This document shows, piece by piece, positions 1-6,408 of a DNA stretch of 49,641 nucleotides. The DNA is from Oscillospiraceae bacterium. GTDB lineage: Bacteria > Bacillota > Clostridia > Oscillospirales > Oscillospiraceae. How positions within the stretch are numbered: position 1 is the first letter of the stretch; each line of letters opens with the position of its first letter. The notes under the pieces are model-generated. The model saw only the letters and a list, made by a program, of their open reading frames with translations, was not told the DNA's origin and made no database searches. The DNA lies in contig CACWHX010000012.1 in the NCBI GenBank assembly GCA_902760845.1, forward strand, positions 1-49,641. Direction: 5' to 3'. The position numbers were made by a program, and so were the translations under genes.

Positions 1-533
1 TCCAGCTGCTGCTTGGCGGCGGCGAGTCGCGCGGTGCCGTCATCGTAGCTTGCCTGACCCGCGGCGACCTTTGCTTCACCCGCGTCCAGCTTCTGCTTGG
101 CGGCGGCGAGCTGCGCGACGCCTGCGTCATACTCCTTCTGCTTGGCGGCCAACGTTGCGGCGCCCGCGTCCAGCTTCTGCTTGGCGGCGGCGAGCTGCGC
201 GACGCCCGCGTCGTACTCCGCCTGCTTTTCCGTCAGGGTTTGCAGCCCGGCGTCGTATTCCGCCTGGCCCTCTTCGAGCGTCTTTTTGCCTGCCTCATAG
301 TCTTTCTTGCCCTGTTCCAGCGCATCGCGGCCTTCCAGGTAGGCTTGCTCGTTTTCGTCGAGTGTATTCAGACCGTTTTCCAGCAGGGTGAGGTTGGCAT
401 CAGATTCCTCACCTTTCTCCTCCCAGTACGTTTTGCAGCTCAGGGCGTCCTTCAGGGACATTCCACTGCCCACCAGGCCGAACAGAGCCGTGAGGATGAG
501 AATCACGCTCAACGCTTTAACGGATTTCTTCAT
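1..533 (-). CDS. LxxG-heptad coiled-coil protein with N-terminal membrane anchor (3' end outside window)
   Basis: The reading frame is open through the left edge, so only the N-terminal ~177 residues are visible. Residues about 5-25 form one hydrophobic segment (signal or membrane anchor). After about residue 60 the protein becomes a regular heptad array of the type LDAG / YDAG separated by Ala, Gln and Lys, typical of the X-X-X-Leu-X-X-Gly repeat proteins found beside or inside YhgE/Pip-like and RND/ABC membrane proteins. The ATG at 531-533 is preceded by a strong GGGAGG. The repeats imply a long rod outside the membrane. Function is unknown; a much larger permease with a coiled-coil insert is possible because the C-terminus is missing. 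A YhgE/Pip protein lies at the far end of the window but is not in the same operon. Confidence 0.75.
   Translation of the reverse strand, partial: MKKSVKALSVILILTALFGLVGSGMSLKDALSCKTYWEEKGEESDANLTLLENGLNTLDENEQAYLEGRDALEQGKKDYEAGKKTLEEGQAEYDAGLQTLTEKQAEYDAGVAQLAAAKQKLDAGAATLAAKQKEYDAGVAQLAAAKQKLDAGEAKVAAGQASYDDGTARLAAAKQQL
79..246. repeat. 84-bp tandem repeat inside the coiled-coil gene
   Basis: The stretch starting CGCGTCCAGCTTCTGC at 81 recurs at 165 (period 84 bp, 28 codons). About 45 bp of each unit are almost identical and the rest has diverged. The period is a multiple of three and of seven residues, so the heptad register is kept. This points to growth of the coiled coil by in-frame unit duplication. 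Confidence 0.8.
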
Positions 534-586
534 CTTCTCCCTCCCTTTCATAATGAAAACGTATGCTTTGCTAAAGCGTTAACAAG

Positions 587-615
587 ATAATATAACACAT
601 GTCGCCGAATTGCAA
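587..615 (-). promoter_or_regulatory. Putative sigma-A promoter of the coiled-coil gene
   Basis: On the minus strand TTGCAA (610-615) and TATTAT (587-592) are separated by 17 bp, about 54 bp upstream of the start at 533. The short leader contains a small inverted repeat GCTTT-gct-AAAGC at 565-577 that could be an operator. The surrounding 550-700 region is clearly AT-rich against the background. Confidence 0.55.
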
Positions 616-820
616 CAATAATTGTAAGATAAGGGCACGATTTGTACATTATCAATATATTTGACGAATAAAATGTGTATAACTTGACAAGTAATTTTCT
701 GGTGTTGAGAAAGCGCCCAAAGACCCCCGCTGCGTGGAAGAAAAAGGCGGACAAACCAGCTGCAGGTGTTTCCTTTCGGGACACTGCGGCGAAAATGCGC
801 GGCTCCATATGGATAGATAA

Positions 821-848
821 CCGCCGGAGGCGGAAAAGCCTCCGGCGG
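821..848 (-). terminator. Hairpin downstream of the polysaccharide deacetylase
   Basis: An 11-bp perfect stem (CCGCCGGAGGC, 821-831, with 838-848) and a 6-nt loop lie 13 bp beyond the deacetylase stop codon on the minus strand. The T-tract is poor, so termination may be inefficient. The rest of the 534-860 gap holds the promoter listed separately and nothing else recognisable. Confidence 0.6.
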
Positions 849-860
849 GAACGTGAACGG

Positions 861-1688
861 TTATGAGAAGGACTGCTCCCATGCGGCGAAAAATCGCGCG
901 CCGCCGGGGCCGTGCGGGCGGTTGAACCGCCCGAGCAGCAAAAACCCTTCCGCGTCGGGGCGGAGCATATTGATCGTCTCGTCGCAGGTGAACGCCAGGC
1001 GGAAGCCCTCCGCCTGCGCGACTGCGTTCGTGTCCGCGCAGAACAGCCCGTAGGGGTAGGCGATGGAGGGCACGATCTCCACGCCGTGCGCCCGGCAGCC
1101 CTGCAAAAATTGCTCCAGATCGGCCGACAGCGCGGTCGTATAGGCGGCGGCGCTCTCGCCGGGCTTCTTCTGGCAGCCCCTGCGCGCGGACAGACCGTGC
1201 ATGTCCCACGTGTGGCACTGCACCTCGATGACGCCCCGGGCGGCCATGGCGGCCGCGTCCTCCCAGCTGAGGTTGGACAGCTCCGGGTCGTGCTCGTCAC
1301 ACCGGGTAAATTTTTCGCAGACGGAGCCGATCACTGCCACGACGCCGTGAAAACCGTATTCGGCCAGCAGCGGCTCGGCGTAGGCCAGCGTGCTCTCAAA
1401 GCCGTCGTCAAACGTCAGCATGAACGGCTTTTCCGGCATTTCAAATTCGCCGGTCTGCCAGGCCAGAAGCTCGCGGACGCCGACGCTCTCCCAGCCATGC
1501 GAGGACAGATAGCGCAGGTCGTCCTCAAACTCCTCGGGCGAGATGACGTAATCGTTCCACTGCGCCGGATTTTTGGAGATATGATGGTACATGACAACCG
1601 GCAGACGCACCTCCTTCGCCTGGGTGCGGACCGCCTGCGGCGCCAAAAGCAAAAGCGCGGCCAAAATCGCCGCTATTCGTTCTCTCAT
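861..1688 (-). CDS. Secreted polysaccharide deacetylase (NodB-homology, CE4-type)
   Basis: A 275-residue protein with an N-terminal signal peptide (hydrophobic residues about 6-20, Ala-rich cleavage region near 24). The NodB-type metal site is visible: Asp94-Asp95 in the TFDDGFES motif and His159/His164 in CHTWDMH. The early MYHHIS motif is typical of clostridial and bacillary deacetylases that remove acetyl groups from peptidoglycan or other N-acetylated glycans outside the membrane. The family is certain, the glycan substrate is not. It stands alone, flanked by a hairpin and a long repeat-filled gap, so it is probably monocistronic. Confidence 0.9.
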   Translation of the reverse strand: MRERIAAILAALLLLAPQAVRTQAKEVRLPVVMYHHISKNPAQWNDYVISPEEFEDDLRYLSSHGWESVGVRELLAWQTGEFEMPEKPFMLTFDDGFESTLAYAEPLLAEYGFHGVVAVIGSVCEKFTRCDEHDPELSNLSWEDAAAMAARGVIEVQCHTWDMHGLSARRGCQKKPGESAAAYTTALSADLEQFLQGCRAHGVEIVPSIAYPYGLFCADTNAVAQAEGFRLAFTCDETINMLRPDAEGFLLLGRFNRPHGPGGARFFAAWEQSFS

Positions 1689-1868
1689 TCAAAACACACT
1701 CCCGCAGAATAGTGTGGCGGTTTTGGCACGTTTTCATTTCTGTATTTTCCGGGAGATTTTCCAACAAGCGACGGACAGTTTTTTGAAAAATGCGGGAATC
1801 AAATTTTTTTCAAATCGAGACAAACACACACCATCCCCGCGCCAACCGACGCAAAAAAATCAAATCCG

Positions 1869-1897
1869 TTTTTGCCGTGGCTCTGCCGCGGCAAAAA
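1869..1897. repeat. TTTTTGCC..GGCAAAAA hairpin at the head of the repeat block
   Basis: Arms 1869-1881 and 1885-1897 pair over 13 bp (one G-T wobble) around a 3-nt loop. An equivalent hairpin with the same T5-GCC ... GGC-A5 ends is present at 16399-16431, which suggests a repeat family scattered through the genome. Confidence 0.7.
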
Positions 1898-2137
1898 CAC
1901 CCTGAGGCGAGCAGGGCGAGCCCGCACGCCGACCAACCGAGGCGAAGCCGAGGGCGATGGAGCGTGCGTATCAAATGAGAACCGCGAGGCGGTTCTCATT
2001 TGAAGTCCCGTGGCTCCGCCGGGGCAAAAACACCCTGAGGCGAGCAAAGCGAGCCCGCACGCCGACCAACCGAGGCGAAGCCGAGGGCGATGGAGCGTGC
2101 GTATCAAATGAGAACCGCGACGCGGTTCTCATTTGAA
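1875..2137. repeat. Two tandem copies of a 133-bp hairpin-bearing intergenic repeat
   Basis: Copy 1 is 1875-2004 and copy 2 is 2008-2137; the offset is exactly 133 bp and only a handful of positions differ. Each copy ends in a perfect 15-bp palindromic stem with a 3-nt loop (1971-2003 and 2104-2136; arms TCAAATGAGAACCGC) and contains GC-rich short motifs such as CGAGGCGAAGCCGAGGG. The frames are broken and nothing looks like a protein. It resembles a non-autonomous, MITE- or REP-like element lodged between the deacetylase and the dehydrogenase. The remaining sequence from 1689 to 1868 is AT-richer and presumably holds the deacetylase promoter, but no convincing box was found. Confidence 0.85.
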
Positions 2138-2171
2138 GAGCCTGTCGGCAGACGAAGTTTGCCGACAGGCT
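2138..2171. repeat. Inverted repeat next to the gldA terminator
   Basis: Arms AGCCTGTCGGCA and TGCCGACAGGCT (12 bp, perfect) enclose a 9-11-nt loop. It directly abuts the intrinsic terminator at 2172-2203 and may be a further piece of the repeat block or a second terminator stem. Confidence 0.6.
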
Positions 2172-2203
2172 AAAAAGCCGGAGGCGACAGCCTCCGGCTT
2201 TTT
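2172..2203 (-). terminator. Bidirectional intrinsic terminator after gldA-like gene
   Basis: A 14-bp stem (AAAAAGCCGGAGGC with its complement, 2172-2185 and 2190-2203) with GACA loop ends in five T residues on either strand. It lies 16 bp past the stop of the minus-strand dehydrogenase. Confidence 0.9.
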
Positions 2204-2218
2204 AGATTGCTATGCTTT

Positions 2219-3319
2219 TTACTTTGTTTCGCCCAGGGCGGCCTGGCCCAGGGCGTCGGCGGCGATGATGGCCGCGCACATTTCCTCCGGCTCCACGTCG
2301 CCGGCCAGATTGTGGGAGGTCTCGCCCGGCACGCAGGCGTTCTTTGCGATGGTCCGGATCTGCTCGTCGGTGGTGATGCCGATCTGCGCAAGGGTCACCG
2401 GCAGCCCCACCTCCAGGCAGAAGTCCTGCACCTCTTTGAACAGCGCCTTGTCCGCGCCCTCCAACACCAGCTCGACCAGCGTGCCGAAGGCGACGCAGGA
2501 GCCGTGGTAGGCGTGGTGCCCGCCCAGGGAGGTCACGCCGTTGTAGAAGGAGTGGGCGGCGGCGCAGTTGACGTTGTCCGCTCCCACGCCGGACAGATAC
2601 ACGTTCGCCTCGATGATGGCCTCCAGCGCCGGGGTCACGACCTTGTTCTCGCAGGCGGTGATCGCCTGAGCGCCGTATTTGCGCAGCGTCTCATAGCAGA
2701 GCCGGGCCAGGGCCATGCCGGCCCGCGTGATGCCGGTGCCCTCCAGACTGGGAGACTCCGTGCGCAGGGAGGCCAGACCCTCAAAATAGGTGCCCAGCGC
2801 GTCGCCCATACCGGCAATCGTGAACTCTACCGGGGACTCGGCGATGATGGTGCTGTCCACCAGCACCGCGTCGGGATTCGTGGGATAGAACAGATACCGG
2901 TCAAAGGTGCCGTCGTCGTTGTAGATGACCGACAGGCCGGTGCACGGCGCGTCGGTGGAAATCACTGTGGGCAGGGTGATGATATGCGCGCCGGTATAAA
3001 AGGCCGCGGCCTTGGCCGTGTCGATGGCCGAGCCGCCGCCGGCGCCAACCACGGTGTCGATCTTATCCGCCCGCACGATCTCCGCCATCCGCTCTACTTC
3101 GCTGTTGCTGGAGATGCCGCCGAAAATCTCATATCTTCTATAGTCGTCCTTGCCTTCGAAGCTTTTCTCGATCAAATCGTGGCTGACCTGATAGGCATGC
3201 TTGGAGCATACGAACAGCCAGCGCTTGCCCATGTAGTGCATCTCGTCCCAGAACCGGATCAGCGCGTCCTTGCCGTGGGCGTACTTGAGCGGTTCACGCA
3301 TTGCTCTCAACCGTTTCAT
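2219..3319 (-). CDS. gldA: Glycerol dehydrogenase-type iron/zinc alcohol dehydrogenase
   Basis: 366 residues, the usual length for NAD-dependent glycerol dehydrogenase, which oxidises glycerol to dihydroxyacetone. The cofactor motif GAGGGSAIDTAK is at about 93-103. The metal ligands Asp173, His256 and His272 fall at nearly the same positions as in characterised GldA enzymes. The start chosen (ATG at 3317-3319) has AAAGGAGG seven bases upstream; an in-frame ATG 12 codons earlier lacks such a site. The gene is divergent from the arsR operon and has its own terminator. Related family members act on other polyols or on glycerol 1-phosphate, so the substrate is inferred from the overall match only. 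Confidence 0.87.
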   Translation of the reverse strand: MKRLRAMREPLKYAHGKDALIRFWDEMHYMGKRWLFVCSKHAYQVSHDLIEKSFEGKDDYRRYEIFGGISSNSEVERMAEIVRADKIDTVVGAGGGSAIDTAKAAAFYTGAHIITLPTVISTDAPCTGLSVIYNDDGTFDRYLFYPTNPDAVLVDSTIIAESPVEFTIAGMGDALGTYFEGLASLRTESPSLEGTGITRAGMALARLCYETLRKYGAQAITACENKVVTPALEAIIEANVYLSGVGADNVNCAAAHSFYNGVTSLGGHHAYHGSCVAFGTLVELVLEGADKALFKEVQDFCLEVGLPVTLAQIGITTDEQIRTIAKNACVPGETSHNLAGDVEPEEMCAAIIAADALGQAALGETK

Positions 3320-3468
3320 GGAGATCCTCCTTTCCATGCTTCTATGTGCTTCCATGCTCTCTGATGCGGGGGAAAATCGAAAGGGCGCCCTTTCTTTTTA
3401 TAAGTATAAAACCGCGCAACTCACGATTTCCAAACATCCGGGACACGGGAAGGGGAGAAGAAAAGATC

Positions 3469-3496
3469 TTGACAAATCGAAAAATATAGATATAAT
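3469..3496 (+). promoter_or_regulatory. Consensus sigma-A promoter of the arsR operon
   Basis: TTGACA (3469-3474) and TATAAT (3491-3496), both perfect, are separated by 16 bp. The spacer and -10 region is A/T-only with ATAGAT/ATAAT half-site-like words similar to the operator at 3887-3910, consistent with ArsR autoregulation. Confidence 0.85.
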
Positions 3497-3536
3497 GATA
3501 ACAGAGCAAAGATCATTTCAATGGAGGGCGGTCTCA

Positions 3537-3830
3537 GTGGAGCTTGACGAGAAGAAGATCCCGATTGTGTTCAAGGCGCTGTGCGATGAAAACCGGGTGC
3601 GGATCTTGAAGTATCTCCTGTCGGGCGAGAAGTGCGCCTGTGTGCTGCTGGAGGATTTAAGCATCGCCCAGTCCACGCTCTCCCATCACATGAAAGTCCT
3701 GTGCGATTCCGGCATCGTGACCGGACGCAAGGAGGGCAAGTGGATGCACTACTCCATTTCGCAGGAGGGCATCCAAACCGCAATCGCGTATTTGACCGCG
3801 ATCGGAGCCGCCAATACCGCAAGAGAATAG
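3537..3830 (+). CDS. ArsR-family metal(loid)-responsive repressor
   Basis: 97 residues, a full-length winged-helix SmtB/ArsR protein. The DNA-recognition segment SIAQSTLSHHMKVL (residues about 42-55) is classic. A Cys-x-Cys pair (Cys33, Cys35) lies in the preceding helix where ArsR proteins bind As(III)/Sb(III) (ELCVCDL in the archetype, here KCACVLLEDL); Cys16 and Cys56 are further candidates. The GTG start at 3537 is chosen because GGAGGG lies eight bases upstream and no in-frame ATG has a ribosome binding site. It leads a three-gene unit with a CxCSS permease and a thiol-redox protein, so it probably represses them until a thiophilic metalloid is bound. The exact inducer is inferred. Confidence 0.88.
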   Translation: MELDEKKIPIVFKALCDENRVRILKYLLSGEKCACVLLEDLSIAQSTLSHHMKVLCDSGIVTGRKEGKWMHYSISQEGIQTAIAYLTAIGAANTARE

Positions 3831-3874
3831 AAGCCGTGCCGGGAGCCGCAAAAGCGGTTCCGCCTGCACGGCTT
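3831..3874. repeat. Hairpin between arsR and permease gene
   Basis: Starting at the arsR stop, AAGCCGTGC pairs with GCACGGCTT, and inner GGAGCCGC pairs with GCGGTTCC around an AAAA loop. No T-tract follows on the plus strand (it runs into A residues), so it is either an RNA-stability or processing stem or a partial terminator that lets the second promoter set permease level. Confidence 0.55.
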
Positions 3875-3910
3875 ATCAAAAAAGAAAAACATCTATATAA
3901 TTAGATGTTT
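3873..3910 (+). promoter_or_regulatory. Second promoter with perfect 9-bp inverted-repeat operator centred on the -10 box
   Basis: AAACATCTA (3887-3895) and TAGATGTTT (3902-3910) are perfect inverted repeats; the six bases between them are TATAAT (3896-3901). A TTATCA -35-like box lies 17 bp upstream (3873-3878). The arrangement, 19 bp before the permease start, looks like a repressor site that would block RNA polymerase directly. The ArsR gene just upstream is the natural candidate repressor. Confidence 0.75.
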
Positions 3911-3929
3911 CGATTTATTGGAGGTCGCT

Positions 3930-4925
3930 ATGTGGACATTCATTCAAAATGAAGTGCTGGGTATGGCCTGGCTGGAGCGATCCATCCGGGCGGGATTGAC
4001 CGCCCTCGGCCTTGACACAGGCGGCAAAATCGGCGGCAGCATTCATTTTTTTATTTATGACTGCATCAAAATCATGGTGCTGCTCGGCGTGCTGATATTG
4101 CTCATCTCATACATTCAGAGCTTCTTCCCGCCGGAGCGCAGCAAGCGAATACTGGGGCGCTTTCGCGGCATTGGCGCAAACTGTGTCGCGGCCCTGTTGG
4201 GGACGGTGACGCCGTTTTGCTCCTGCTCGTCCATCCCGCTGTTTATCGGCTTTACGAGCGCGGGCCTGCCGCTGGGCGTGACGTTCTCGTTTTTGATTTC
4301 GTCCCCCATGGTTGATCTGGGAAGTCTCGTTTTGCTCATGAGCATCTTCGGGTGGAAGGTCGCCATAATTTATGTGGCGCTGGGGCTTGTGATCGCCGTG
4401 GCCGGCGGTACGCTGATCGAGCGTCTGCACATGGAAAGTCAGGTAGAGGAATTCATCCGCAATGCCAAGAGCATCGATCTCCCGCAGGAGGAACTTCACT
4501 TCCGGGACCGGCTGAAATACGCATGGGAGCAGGTCGTGGGAACGGCGAAAAAAGTGTTTCCGTATGTCCTGATCGGCGTGGGGATCGGCGCGGTTATTCA
4601 TAACTGGATTCCCGAAGCCTGGGTCATAAAAGCGCTTGGCGGAAACAATCCGTTTGGGGTCGCTGTTGCCACGGTCGTCGGCATTCCCATGTATGCGGAC
4701 ATATTTGGGACGATCCCCATCGCAGAGGCCCTGCTCGCGAAGGGGGCGCTGCTCGGTGTGGTCCTCTCCTTTATGATGGGCGTCACGACCCTGTCGCTGC
4801 CGTCGATGGTCATGCTCCGCAAGGCTGTGAAGCCCAGGCTGCTCGGCACATTTATCACTATTTGCGCCATTGGAATCATCCTCGTCGGGTATTTCTTTAA
4901 TGCCATACAAAATCTTATCATCTAG
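3930..4925 (+). CDS. UPF0718/ArsP-like permease (DUF318)
   Basis: 331-residue polytopic membrane protein with about eight hydrophobic segments. It carries the family hallmark TPFCSCSSIPLF (Cys97, Cys99) at the end of the second membrane block and a second pseudo-repeat with VVGIPMYAD near residue 250. Members include ArsP, which exports trivalent organoarsenicals, and YraQ-type proteins of unknown substrate. The ATG at 3930 has GGAGG seven bases upstream; a TTG 12 bases earlier is rejected because it overlaps that site. Placement between an ArsR repressor and a CxxC redox protein supports metalloid or organometalloid efflux, but the substrate is not shown by the sequence. Confidence 0.87.
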   Translation: MWTFIQNEVLGMAWLERSIRAGLTALGLDTGGKIGGSIHFFIYDCIKIMVLLGVLILLISYIQSFFPPERSKRILGRFRGIGANCVAALLGTVTPFCSCSSIPLFIGFTSAGLPLGVTFSFLISSPMVDLGSLVLLMSIFGWKVAIIYVALGLVIAVAGGTLIERLHMESQVEEFIRNAKSIDLPQEELHFRDRLKYAWEQVVGTAKKVFPYVLIGVGIGAVIHNWIPEAWVIKALGGNNPFGVAVATVVGIPMYADIFGTIPIAEALLAKGALLGVVLSFMMGVTTLSLPSMVMLRKAVKPRLLGTFITICAIGIILVGYFFNAIQNLII

Positions 4926-4938
4926 GAGGGAAACGATC

Positions 4939-5286
4939 ATGCTGTTTGGAAAGAAAAAGGAAGAGAAGCCCATCCCGACATGCGCCTGTCAGGCGGACGA
5001 TGCGCCCGCAGAGGATGCGCGGGTCTGCTGCGGCGAGACCGTGGAGGGCGTCTGCTGCGTCAAGGTGCTGGGCGCGGGCTGCAAGAGCTGCCATGCGCTC
5101 TTCGAGAACGCAGAAACGGCGGTGAAAAACGCAGGGCTGGATCTGGAGGTCGAATATGTGACCGATATGGAAACGGTCACGTCCTATGGCGCAATGCGGA
5201 TGCCCGCGCTGGTGGTCAATGAAAAGGTTGTTTCGGCGGGGCGTGTCCTGAAGCCTGCCGAAATAGAAAAGCTCCTGCGGGGATAA
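4939..5286 (+). CDS. Thioredoxin-like small redox protein with Cys-rich N-terminal extension
   Basis: 115 residues. Residues about 40-115 form a thioredoxin_3/MTH895-type glutaredoxin-like fold with redox pair Cys48-Lys-Ser-Cys51 and cis-Pro89 in MRMPALVV. The first 40 residues are an unusual extension with six cysteines (15, 17, 30, 31, 39, 40), including Cys-x-Cys and Cys-Cys pairs that could bind a metal(loid). It starts 13 bp after the permease stop with GGAGGG ahead, so it is translated from the same mRNA. Proteins of this type often accompany UPF0718 permeases and may reduce or deliver the cargo. The extension's role is inferred. Confidence 0.87.
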   Translation: MLFGKKKEEKPIPTCACQADDAPAEDARVCCGETVEGVCCVKVLGAGCKSCHALFENAETAVKNAGLDLEVEYVTDMETVTSYGAMRMPALVVNEKVVSAGRVLKPAEIEKLLRG

Positions 5287-5391
5287 GACCGCAGGGGCCG
5301 CGTTTGAAGCGGGGAGCGACGGAGAGGATGAGAAAACAGCGCCTGCGCTGAAAAAAGCGCCGTCGCGAACGATAAAAGGTCCGCGACGACG

Positions 5392-5406
5392 TGGTCGGAG
5401 TGAAAT
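5392..5406. repeat. 15-bp direct repeat, copy 1 (tRNA 3'-end-like)
   Basis: TGGTCGGAGTGAAAT here recurs exactly at 5540-5554. The first 11 bases equal the reverse complement of the 3' end of tRNA-Pro, including CCA, at 10302-10312. It may be a remnant attachment site or a tRNA fragment. Confidence 0.5.
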
Positions 5407-5430
5407 GATAGGACTGGACAATTCTCAAAA

Positions 5431-5465
5431 CCAAATCGATGCCCAACGAAGTGGGTTCGATTTGG
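5431..5465. repeat. Hairpin A in the arsR-operon downstream gap
   Basis: CCAAATCGA (5431-5439) pairs with TCGATTTGG (5457-5465), with an inner CCCA/TGGG helix. It lies between the two copies of the 15-bp direct repeat. It could be part of a structured RNA or a terminator without T-tract. Confidence 0.55.
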
Positions 5466-5471
5466 AAAGGA

Positions 5472-5535
5472 AGAACAACACCATCGGTCGATCTGACGCC
5501 GCTTGCGGCGGCTGACGACCTTGTGGTGTTGTTCT
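5472..5535. repeat. Hairpin B, 64-nt three-tier stem
   Basis: AGAACAACACCA (5472-5483) pairs perfectly with 5524-5535; inside it GGTCG pairs with CGACC and GCCGC with GCGGC. Three stacked helices in 64 nt suggest a stable RNA or cruciform. No open frame covers the 5287-5717 gap, which otherwise holds only the 15-bp repeats and hairpin A. Confidence 0.6.
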
Positions 5536-5538
5536 GAC

Positions 5539-5554
5539 ATGGTCGGAGTGAAAT
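5539..5554. other. Candidate relic attachment site (tRNA-Pro 3'-end match), repeat copy 2
   Basis: ATGGTCGGAGTG (5539-5550) is identical over 12 bases to 10301-10312, which is the CCA end of the minus-strand tRNA-Pro. A phage-derived, AT-richer segment lies exactly between these points. This is the expected geometry for an element that integrated at a tRNA 3' end. Twelve bases is short for an att core, and the next bases match copy 1 (5392) rather than the tRNA, so confidence is moderate to low. Confidence 0.4.
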
Positions 5555-5717
5555 AGCGGAACTTCAAAGAAAGAGTGCTCATATAGAACTTACAAAAATC
5601 CTTTGATTTCAACAGTTTGTAGGCTAGCGGCAAGAGGTTTTTATTCAATGTAAGTATGGGAAGGAAAATACATCTGTATCAACTGTTTTTCAATAGATTA
5701 TATGTTGCAGATACGAA

Positions 5718-6224
5718 TCATTCGGAATAATTTGGTTCATTTTTTATAACAATCGCCTGCAGTGCATTCTGAAACATTGACAGTTCAGTTAGATCGCTCT
5801 CTATTTCCTTGACCGCATCATTATTCTCAATATAGGGAATAATCTCATTGTGAGTAAAATTTTGGATATCTATTATAGCTCCCACTATTGATTTTAAAAT
5901 AAAGGCCCAATCATCGCTCAAGGTGAAATGAACAATTCTATTTCTATACTTTTGCAATTCTTTTGAGGCGGTAAAATATTTTTGTTTATCTATTCCACAT
6001 AGATTTTTTAATCGTTCAATCCCTTGGGCAAAAGTTACACTCACGAAATCTCCTGTTTCAAGGTTGTATTCGTTTGCTTTATCGATGTCATCAAACAGAA
6101 AAGCCCAGTGTTCTTCTAATAACCGGAATTTAATAAGCAATTCTATGCATGTGGATAAGTTGATTATGACATGTTTAATTGAATACGGGTACAACCTCCT
6201 ATTAGTGTCCGATATTACCGTCAC
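5718..6224 (-). CDS. HEPN-motif protein, putative RNase or defence-associated
   Basis: About 168 residues, mostly alpha-helical by composition. The segment KYRNRIVHF contains Arg94-Asn-Arg-Ile-Val-His99, an R-x4-H motif with the preceding LxxYRNxxxH context typical of HEPN domains. The N-terminal IELLIKFRLLEEHWAFLF also resembles the first HEPN helices. HEPN proteins are often metal-independent RNases in toxin-antitoxin and abortive-infection systems; no nucleotidyltransferase partner is visible here. The start is uncertain: the GTG at 6224 has no ribosome binding site, and an AGGAGG lies inside the frame just downstream, so the true N-terminus may be shorter or the 5' end altered. The gene is strongly AT-rich compared with the chromosome, which indicates transfer. 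Confidence 0.65.
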   Translation of the reverse strand: MTVISDTNRRLYPYSIKHVIINLSTCIELLIKFRLLEEHWAFLFDDIDKANEYNLETGDFVSVTFAQGIERLKNLCGIDKQKYFTASKELQKYRNRIVHFTLSDDWAFILKSIVGAIIDIQNFTHNEIIPYIENNDAVKEIESDLTELSMFQNALQAIVIKNEPNYSE

Positions 6225-6408
6225 TGTCGGTACATATCAAGTCGATATCGGAGAAAATGGTGGAGGATTTTAGGCCATATTTCGAGGCTAAAACTGTGCA
6301 GATTATGGCGTATTCGCCCTCATTAATCAGCCCTTTGGAGCGCATTTCTTTGACCACACTTACAGCAATCCTGAACTCGGTAATCTTAGTGTGCAGGTCT
6401 TTATCCAT
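6202..6408 (-). CDS. SHOCT-like small protein of a recombinase-associated cassette
   Basis: 68 residues. The core VVKEMRSKGLINEGEYAIIC (residues about 20-40) matches the SHOCT-type helix pair (GLIxEEEY) seen in short proteins encoded directly upstream of large serine recombinases in clostridial mobile elements. The start ATG overlaps the stop of the zinc-ribbon gene (ATGGATAA), so the two are translationally coupled. In such cassettes a recombinase normally follows; here the following gene encodes a HEPN protein and no recombinase is present. The function is unknown; an accessory role in recombination is inferred from typical neighbours. Confidence 0.65.
   Translation of the reverse strand: MDKDLHTKITEFRIAVSVVKEMRSKGLINEGEYAIICTVLASKYGLKSSTIFSDIDLICTDSDGNIGH

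Noticed and set aside
2207..3364. Long open frame on the plus strand opposite the dehydrogenase gene
   Set aside because: It mirrors the GC-biased codons of the minus-strand gldA-like gene, has no ribosome binding site and no recognisable protein pattern.
5392..5554. Complete tRNA gene at the tRNA-like repeats
   Set aside because: Only the 11-12 terminal bases match; no D, anticodon or T arms can be folded.
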